A stretch of DNA of 40,385 nt from Paenibacillus bovis (GTDB lineage: Bacteria; Bacillota; Bacilli; Bacillales; Bacillaceae_C): NCBI GenBank assembly GCA_007679095.1, contig VEFU01000041.1, positions 1 through 40,385 on the forward strand, written 5' to 3'. The number at the start of each line of letters is the position of its first letter. The first letter of the stretch is position 1. The position numbers were made by a program, and so were the translations under genes. The notes under the pieces were generated by a model. That model ran no database searches. It was given only the letters and a program-made list of their open reading frames with translations, and had not been told where the DNA came from. This document shows positions 35,393 through 40,385 of the stretch, in pieces.

Positions 35393-35605
35393 TTGGCAAC
35401 TAGTAAAGCAAAAAAACAAAGACAAAAATTAGTTCGTGAAGGTCGGAGGAATCCTGCAGAAAATAGAAGTCCATATGCTTTCTCTGATTTAAGAACTCGT
35501 ACAACAAAAACGAAAAAAGATCGTCTGTATAAGGAAAAACATAAAAACCATACTCTTCACGAGGGAAAAGATGGTTTTTATGTTTTTTTATTTTATATTA
35601 GTTAA
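35393..35605 (+). CDS. Small basic protein, conserved-looking, unknown function
   Basis: A 70-residue, strongly basic protein that starts MATSKAKKQRQKLVREGRRN and ends in a hydrophobic tail (GFYVFLFYIS). AGGAG (35380-35384) lies eight bases before TTG at 35393, which is preferred to the GTG at 35384 that overlaps that site. The 3' end of the reading frame contains a hairpin (AAAACCAT/ATGGTTTT, 35544-35578) and a T-rich run, so the terminator lies inside the coding sequence. It ends one base from the convergent rlmN stop. It may bind RNA or the ribosome, from charge alone; the family is not recognised with certainty. Confidence 0.65.
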   Translation: MATSKAKKQRQKLVREGRRNPAENRSPYAFSDLRTRTTKTKKDRLYKEKHKNHTLHEGKDGFYVFLFYIS

Positions 35606-35606
35606 A

Positions 35607-36674
35607 TTACACAGCTTTTGTATTTTTTTTGATTTGTTTACTTCTTAATTGACCACAAGCTGCATCTATATCCGTTCCATTTTCATGACGTATACCACAT
35701 TGAATCCCTTGTTTCTTCAACGTATCGTAAAAAGCTAAAATATCCTTCTTATCGCTTCTTTCATATTGAATATGTTCATTCACTGGATTATATGGTATTA
35801 AGTTTACGTATGTGAGATGACGCTTGTCATGAAGCAATTTTGCCAATTGTAATGCTTCTTCCTGATGATCATTCACATCTTTTAGTAAAATATATTCAAT
35901 TGTAACTCTTCGATTATTCTTCTCTAAATAGTAATCAAGTGCATCCATTAATTTTTCTATGGAGAATGCTTTATTAATTTTCATAATTTGGGTTCTTAGC
36001 TCATCGTTTGGAGCATGAAGTGATAACGCTAGGTTGACTTGTAATTCCTCATCTGCAAATTGACGCATTTTATGTGCTAATCCACTTGTAGAAACAGTAA
36101 TGTGTCGAGCCCCAATCGCTAGACCTTTCGCATCATTTACAACGTGAAGGAAGTTCATTAAGTTCGTGTAATTGTCAAACGGTTCACCAATTCCCATGAC
36201 AACGATATGACTAACTCGCTCATCCTTACCCTTCTCATCTAAATGTTGTTGCACCTTCATTATCTGTTCTACGATTTCTCCACTGTCAAGATCTCGATTT
36301 TTACGCAGTAATCCACTCGCACAGAAGCTACATCCAATGTTACAACCTACTTGTGTTGTTACACATACAGATAATCCATAAGGAAAGCTCATTAAAACTG
36401 TTTCGATTAAATTACCATCTTGCATCTCAAACAAGAATTTGATCGTTCCGTCCGCAGATTCTTGTTTTACTGCTTGTTTCAATGTTTGGATGACAAAATT
36501 TTCTTCCAACAATTGCAAGCATTCTTTATTAACATTTTTCATATGTGAAAATTCAGTAACACGTTTGCGGTAAAGCCAGTCCCAAACTTGTTCTGCTCGA
36601 AATCTTTTTTGACCATGTTCGATTAACCATTCTGTTAACTGCTCTTGAGTTAATCCATAGATTGATTTTTTCAT
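35607..36674 (-). CDS. rlmN: 23S rRNA (adenine-C2)-methyltransferase RlmN homologue
   Basis: A radical-SAM enzyme that methylates C2 of A2503 in 23S rRNA and some tRNAs. The iron-sulfur cysteines are C111, C115 and C118 ([13 protein letters not shown]), with the conserved [12 protein letters not shown], and the C-terminal methyl-carrying cysteine at C340 in IDAACGQLR. The 355 residues fit RlmN. The motif [12 protein letters not shown] and the loop [12 protein letters not shown] set it apart from the Bacillus subtilis YloN sequence, so this may be a second, paralogous copy in the genome. It is not Cfr, whose corresponding motif reads CATGDIGLKKNL. Confidence 0.88.
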   Translation of the reverse strand: MKKSIYGLTQEQLTEWLIEHGQKRFRAEQVWDWLYRKRVTEFSHMKNVNKECLQLLEENFVIQTLKQAVKQESADGTIKFLFEMQDGNLIETVLMSFPYGLSVCVTTQVGCNIGCSFCASGLLRKNRDLDSGEIVEQIMKVQQHLDEKGKDERVSHIVVMGIGEPFDNYTNLMNFLHVVNDAKGLAIGARHITVSTSGLAHKMRQFADEELQVNLALSLHAPNDELRTQIMKINKAFSIEKLMDALDYYLEKNNRRVTIEYILLKDVNDHQEEALQLAKLLHDKRHLTYVNLIPYNPVNEHIQYERSDKKDILAFYDTLKKQGIQCGIRHENGTDIDAACGQLRSKQIKKNTKAV

Positions 36675-36741
36675 GAACGAACCTCACTTCCAAAATTGCA
36701 ATGTACCTATTATAACCCTTGCATCTTAAAAAGAAAACAGC

Positions 36742-37470
36742 CTAATTTTTGCTTTTTCCGGCAAATGATTCTAATAACTTTAATGGGAGCATTTTCATTT
36801 CCATTAATGGTTTGCTCTCGGTACTATCCTTATCTTTATATACCTTTACTTCTTTATTTAATCTTTCCATTTTCAAATCAAGTTCATTTGCAGTAGTTGC
36901 AGCTTCTTTTAACTCTTCTATTAAATGTTTCGGAATCTCTTTATTATATTTATAGAATATCTTATGTTCTAAGCTAGCCCAGAAATCCATTGCTATTGTT
37001 CTTACTTGAATTTCAACAGGCACGTGGATTTCTCTGTCTGACATAAAGATTGGAATTTCTACAATCATATGCAGACTTCTATAACCGTTTGGTTTTGGAT
37101 TTTTAATATAATCCTTCATTTCTAATACAGTGACATCCTTCTGTCGAACCAACATATCACTAACCTTATAAATATCAGAAACAAAAGAACACGTTATCCT
37201 TACACCAGCTATATCTTTAATATTTTCTCTAATGGACTCTAATGTATAATCCAGGTTTTTTCTCTCTATTTTAGAAATAATACTTTCGGGTGTTTTCACA
37301 CGTGAGCTAACATGCTCAATCGGGTTATATTCATGAATATAATTAAACTCTTCTTTTAGAATATTAATTTTTGTATTAATTTCATCTAAGGCAAATTTAT
37401 ACGCCATTCTAAATCTAGTTAATTCTTTTCTTAGCATTTGAGCATCGCTTACAGTTAAGTCATGTAACAA
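36742..37470 (-). CDS. sasA: Small alarmone synthetase (RelP/SasA, YwaC type)
   Basis: Makes (p)ppGpp from ATP and GDP/GTP under cell-envelope stress. Only the synthetase domain is present: YKFALDEINTKINIL, YNPIEHVSSRVKTPESI, DIAGVRITCSFVSDIY, the substrate motif KPNGYRSLHMIVE and VEIQVRTIAMDFWASLEHKI. This matches Bacillus subtilis YwaC (SasA) more than YjbM. The start TTG at 37470 has GAGG seven bases upstream and reproduces the YwaC N-terminal length (242 residues with a longer tail). A frame open to 37581 has no supporting site. Single gene, divergent from 37620. Confidence 0.88.
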   Translation of the reverse strand: MLHDLTVSDAQMLRKELTRFRMAYKFALDEINTKINILKEEFNYIHEYNPIEHVSSRVKTPESIISKIERKNLDYTLESIRENIKDIAGVRITCSFVSDIYKVSDMLVRQKDVTVLEMKDYIKNPKPNGYRSLHMIVEIPIFMSDREIHVPVEIQVRTIAMDFWASLEHKIFYKYNKEIPKHLIEELKEAATTANELDLKMERLNKEVKVYKDKDSTESKPLMEMKMLPLKLLESFAGKSKN

Positions 37471-37619
37471 ATTACATACCTCATCTCTTACTTTTATCTT
37501 CCATATTTCTATTGTACATTTTTTCACACATGATACGCAAACCACAATATATGTAAATAGACAAACACACATTTTGGACATTTGAACATAATGTACTAAA
37601 ACGATGTGGAGGTTTTGTC

Positions 37620-38714
37620 ATGAGTAAAGATCAATTGCTACGTAGCGATTCAACCACACCAAGATCCAAATGGCTCCCTTATGAAATACTGGGACTAATT
37701 CTAGTTATCGGGTCTTTAATCGTATTACTTTTTTCACCAAACTCACTATCAAATTTATTAAATATCATTATTGATGAAGTTACACCAATTGTAGTTGGCA
37801 TCTTCTTAACTAGTGATGTTGGTATGGCGATTATCATTAGCGTTATTTTTGGTCGCTTGTTAGAACGGTTAGGTTTTACAGATGGTTTAATTCGCATTTT
37901 TGTCCCAATTATGAAGTGGTTTCGAATTAACCCATCCGTTATTATTCCAAGTGTTTACAATATACTTGGTGACATTAACGCTGCAGGGAAAATTTCAGGT
38001 CCTATACTTGTAAAAGCAAATGCAACGAAAGCAGAACAAAAAATTGCTATCGCAACAATGATACAATCACCACAGTCTTTCGCCACATTTGTACTAGGCT
38101 TAATTGCATTATCTGCATTCAATATTAATGCTTTTCCGTTAATCATATTAGCTATTTTTATTCCTATTATCCTTATTCCTTTACTGTTATCTCGAACAAT
38201 TTATCGTGATACGAAAAGAGTGGAATTAACTGAACTTCCAAGATTCACACCAAAAACAAAATTCTTACAAACAATATTTTCAGCCGCTAAAGAAGGTACT
38301 GAATTATTATTACTAATTATCATCCCTGCGGTAACTGCTGTCTTCTTTTTTATCGGGGTGCTCAAATTTATCGGTGTATGGAGTGCCATCGAAACAGGAT
38401 TATCAACACTATTAACATTTATGAGTATTGAACCTTCTACCGGAATTGTATCTATTCTTGCCGCTCCAACTCTTGCTGTTGCTCAACTGGCAGAAGTCGC
38501 CAGCAACATTGACCCACGACTAATCGTCGGCTCCTTTGTTCTTGCTAATTCTGGTTTACCATTATCAGTTATTTTTGGTCAAGTTCCTGTAACATGGGCA
38601 GAGTCATCGAACTTAAATGAAAAAGAAGTATTATATGCAGCAGTCATTGGTATGGTTATTCGTCTAATTACTGCATTTCTATTAGGCTATTTCTTAACTC
38701 CTTTATTGGTGTGA
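37620..38714 (+). CDS. Nucleoside recognition (Gate) domain membrane protein
   Basis: The 364-residue protein has about eight to ten membrane helices in two related halves. Segments such as TSDVGMAIIISVIFGRLLERLGFTDGLI and TGIVSILAAPTLAVAQLAEVA fit the Gate/nucleoside-recognition family, which includes SpmA/SpmB and YjiH-like transporters. GTGGAGG precedes the ATG. Only six bases separate it from the amidohydrolase gene, so the two form an operon. Import of the hydrolase substrate is a reasonable inference, but the compound is unknown. Confidence 0.8.
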   Translation: MSKDQLLRSDSTTPRSKWLPYEILGLILVIGSLIVLLFSPNSLSNLLNIIIDEVTPIVVGIFLTSDVGMAIIISVIFGRLLERLGFTDGLIRIFVPIMKWFRINPSVIIPSVYNILGDINAAGKISGPILVKANATKAEQKIAIATMIQSPQSFATFVLGLIALSAFNINAFPLIILAIFIPIILIPLLLSRTIYRDTKRVELTELPRFTPKTKFLQTIFSAAKEGTELLLLIIIPAVTAVFFFIGVLKFIGVWSAIETGLSTLLTFMSIEPSTGIVSILAAPTLAVAQLAEVASNIDPRLIVGSFVLANSGLPLSVIFGQVPVTWAESSNLNEKEVLYAAVIGMVIRLITAFLLGYFLTPLLV

Positions 38715-38720
38715 TATTAA

Positions 38721-39938
38721 ATGGATAATAAATATATTATAAAGGCAAAAAAAATAGTCACTGTTAGTGAACAAGGTAGCATAAAAGATGGATCAATGCT
38801 TATTCATAATGGAATTATTGCTGAAATTTCAAAGTGGGAAGATATAAGGATTAAATATCCAGAAATTGACGTAATAGACTACTCCAATTTTATCATTACA
38901 CCTGGCCTTGTTGAATGCCATACACACTTATTAGAATTCGCACCGACAAGTTTATATCCTGTTACTCAAGATACACATTTCCTAGCAGGACAAATGATTA
39001 TATTTAAAGCATTATCATCTGGGATTACAGCACTGGGAGAACAAGTATGCGGACATCCACTCTGTGATTTTTCCATAGAAGATTATCGTAATGCAGTGGA
39101 AGCTCTACCAATAGATGTTTCATTTGCAACAACTAGTATTTCCATTGGGTTTAAACAATTAGCTCATTTCACTTCTGTCACAAAATCACGAGCAGTCACT
39201 AAATCAGAATTAATCGATTCTTCGATTGTACAAGAAATTGCTGGAAATAGTGATTATCCAGGAGAAAATATATTTATAAATGCAACTCCTGCAAATTTCA
39301 CAGCTACAGAAGTTCCTAGAGCTGGAGAAGTAATTTATTCCTTTGAGGAATTAAAACACATTTCCAATATTTATCACCAATTAGGAAAACGAATTGGTGC
39401 TCATGTTGCAGGTGAAAGTGGAATTGAAGGTGCATTAGAGGCAGGGATCGATGTTCTTCATCATGCCCATGGAATTACTGACGAACAAATAAAAAAAGTT
39501 GCTATTAATAAAGTAGAAATTGTAGCAACACCGATTGGCGGAACACACCTACAACCGAACTCACCAGAAAACATTCTACAACTTGTTGAACACAATATTC
39601 CTGTTTCCATCTCAACAGATGCTTATTTACCACCTTTTGAGAAAATCCCTTGGGTAACTTTTCCAAAAGGAACTATTGTTGGACCGGATGCTTTAATGTT
39701 GATTTCACATCCAGCCATGCAGCTATTGAAGCAAAATGGATATGACGAAAATACGATTCTGGCATTGATTACATTGAATCCAGCAAGATTAATGGGAAAA
39801 GAAAAACAGTTTGGAAGTTTAAAAGCGGGACTCGAAGCAAATTTCGTAGTTGCAGAAGGAATCCCTGGACTAGAAATTAAGGAAGTAGATCAAATAAAAG
39901 CAGTTTACTATAAAGGAAAGCAAGTTATCAAAAGATAG
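38721..39938 (+). CDS. Amidohydrolase family protein (imidazolonepropionase-like)
   Basis: A metal-dependent TIM-barrel hydrolase. The metal ligands are visible as ECHTHLLEF (H67, H69), IGAHVAGESG, VLHHAHGITDE and the Asp in ISTDAYLPP. The N-terminal and C-terminal strands form the small beta-sandwich (GIIAEISKWE, and GSLKAGLEANFVVAEG). The length (405) fits the HutI/prolidase-like amidohydrolases. The substrate is not identified. It follows a Gate-domain membrane protein by six bases; its ribosome binding site is weak (GGTGTGAT), so translational coupling is likely. No strong terminator follows. Confidence 0.85.
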   Translation: MDNKYIIKAKKIVTVSEQGSIKDGSMLIHNGIIAEISKWEDIRIKYPEIDVIDYSNFIITPGLVECHTHLLEFAPTSLYPVTQDTHFLAGQMIIFKALSSGITALGEQVCGHPLCDFSIEDYRNAVEALPIDVSFATTSISIGFKQLAHFTSVTKSRAVTKSELIDSSIVQEIAGNSDYPGENIFINATPANFTATEVPRAGEVIYSFEELKHISNIYHQLGKRIGAHVAGESGIEGALEAGIDVLHHAHGITDEQIKKVAINKVEIVATPIGGTHLQPNSPENILQLVEHNIPVSISTDAYLPPFEKIPWVTFPKGTIVGPDALMLISHPAMQLLKQNGYDENTILALITLNPARLMGKEKQFGSLKAGLEANFVVAEGIPGLEIKEVDQIKAVYYKGKQVIKR

Positions 39939-39957
39939 GAACGACTCCACAATAATA

Positions 39958-40316
39958 AGAAACAAAGAGGTTGGGACAATACGGTATGAACTAGTGGTAA
40001 ATCCGAGCAATGGAAGTAAAACTATTCCGCTCCGGAATTACACTACGCTTTCCGAGGGCTTAGAAAAGTGAAAGGCGCTTGGAGCTTGAAGGAAGGCTAA
40101 TTTCGCAACATCCTGTTGGCAGGCTCAAACAGCGACGTCCTGTCGCTTCGCCTGCATTAGTACATCCTGTACGTCACAACGTCGACGTGACCCACATCCT
40201 GTGGGCCCTCGCCGTGTTTCCTTTATCTTAAGAAGGGACTGTCTCCCGTTCGTCCCCCCCTAAACAGTCGCCTTCGCTTTTCTATCTGTGGGGTCTCATT
40301 GAGGCCTTTGTTCCCG
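39958..40316. repeat. Non-coding, GC-richer intergenic repeat region
   Basis: After the last gene there is no open frame with a ribosome binding site. The sequence is more GC-rich than the rest of the window. It starts with GAGGTTGGGACA, a type of motif I recall from dispersed intergenic repeats of Bacillaceae. It continues through CTTTCCGAGGGCTTAG and ends with GAAGGCGACTGTTTAG (minus strand), both reminiscent of that class. Copy number cannot be tested here. Confidence 0.5.
40105..40206. repeat. Array of four mini-hairpins sharing the loop RTCCT
   Basis: Four short palindromes follow one another. CAAC-ATCCT-GTTG is at 40106-40118, GCGAC-GTCCT-GTCGC at 40132-40146, GTAC-ATCCT-GTAC at 40160-40172 and CCCAC-ATCCT-GTGGG at 40191-40205. 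The loop is constant (A or G, then TCCT) and the closing pair is always C-G, but the outer stems differ and remain complementary. Start-to-start distances are 26, 28 and 31 bases. A fifth palindrome, GTCAC/GTGAC (40173-40190), lies between the third and fourth. Confidence 0.8.
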
Positions 40317-40385
40317 GTCGAGTAAGCGGGGACACGTTCATATTCTTGTGAACGTGTTCCTCACTCCTCACAGAACCGTGCGTGC
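40317..40385 (-). mobile_element. 3' end of a group II intron (domain V half and domain VI), cut by the window
   Basis: On the minus strand the right edge begins with GCACGCACGGTTC, the 3' strand of domain V. Domain VI follows: GAGTGAG pairs with CTTACTC and ACACGTTCA with TGAACGTGT. The intron would end in TTACTCGAC near 40317. The rest of the intron, including any reverse transcriptase, lies beyond the window. Confidence 0.75.

Noticed and set aside
35607-36674. Cfr antibiotic-resistance methyltransferase
   Set aside because: The cysteine-motif surroundings and [10 protein letters not shown] follow RlmN, not Cfr, which has CATGDIGLKKNL and MGMGEALAN.
40105-40206. CRISPR array
   Set aside because: The recurring part is a five-base loop, while the flanks are self-complementary stems; there are no identical 25-40 base repeats and no cas genes.

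Overview
This is an AT-rich chromosomal segment from an endospore-forming member of the Bacillaceae. The evidence is a germinant-receptor operon, the spore-cortex hydrolase gene cwlJ, a des-desKR membrane thermosensor, an xpt-pbuX operon behind a guanine riboswitch, a proline T-box ahead of proBA, and strong GGAGG-type ribosome binding sites. The genus cannot be fixed by eye. The style of the intergenic repeats at the right end fits the Oceanobacillus/Virgibacillus/Ornithinibacillus side of the family, but that is only an impression.

Layout from left to right. (1) 1-1580: two tandem, differently broken copies of a lipoprotein gene, each followed by a terminator. (2) 1.6-7.1 kb: an orphan trpB and a four-gene germinant receptor operon transcribed A-C-D-B. 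(3) 7.2-12.1 kb: a large MHYT-PAS-GGDEF-EAL cyclic-di-GMP protein, then xpt-pbuX with promoter, guanine aptamer and terminator all readable. (4) 12.2-16.9 kb: accessory genes, namely a small membrane protein, a two-gene unit of a secreted papain-like peptidase and a single-pass membrane protein, a DUF1906-like glycoside-hydrolase-fold protein, and the chromate transporter chrA. (5) 17.0-20.1 kb: a zinc-ribbon mini-protein, a methyltransferase, a metallo-beta-lactamase-fold hydrolase and murB. (6) 20.35-20.70 kb: an unlabelled type I toxin-antitoxin module, with a 27-residue TxpA/BsrG-like peptide, a convergent antisense RNA and a LexA-like palindrome on the toxin promoter. (7) 20.7-24.6 kb: des, desK and desR with a DesR-type operator, and a DDAH-like hydrolase. 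(8) 24.6-28.5 kb: a proline-specific T-box leader followed by proB-proA-ilvE. (9) 28.5-35.3 kb: DedA and CDF membrane proteins, a DUF4358 / MBOAT / DHHW O-acetylation operon, cwlJ and exoA. (10) 35.4-39.9 kb: a small basic protein, an rlmN homologue, the small alarmone synthetase sasA, and a Gate-domain membrane protein paired with an amidohydrolase. (11) 39.95-40.385 kb: a non-coding, more GC-rich repeat region holding an array of mini-hairpins with the same loop but different stems, then the 3' end (half of domain V, and domain VI) of a group II intron that runs off the window.

Most of the segment is core Bacillaceae metabolism and spore biology. The parts most worth a second look are the mini-hairpin array beside the group II intron, the type I toxin module with a possible SOS operator, the placement of ilvE under a proline T-box, the secreted peptidase/membrane-protein pair, and a perfect 19-bp hairpin between cwlJ and the DUF4358 operon.
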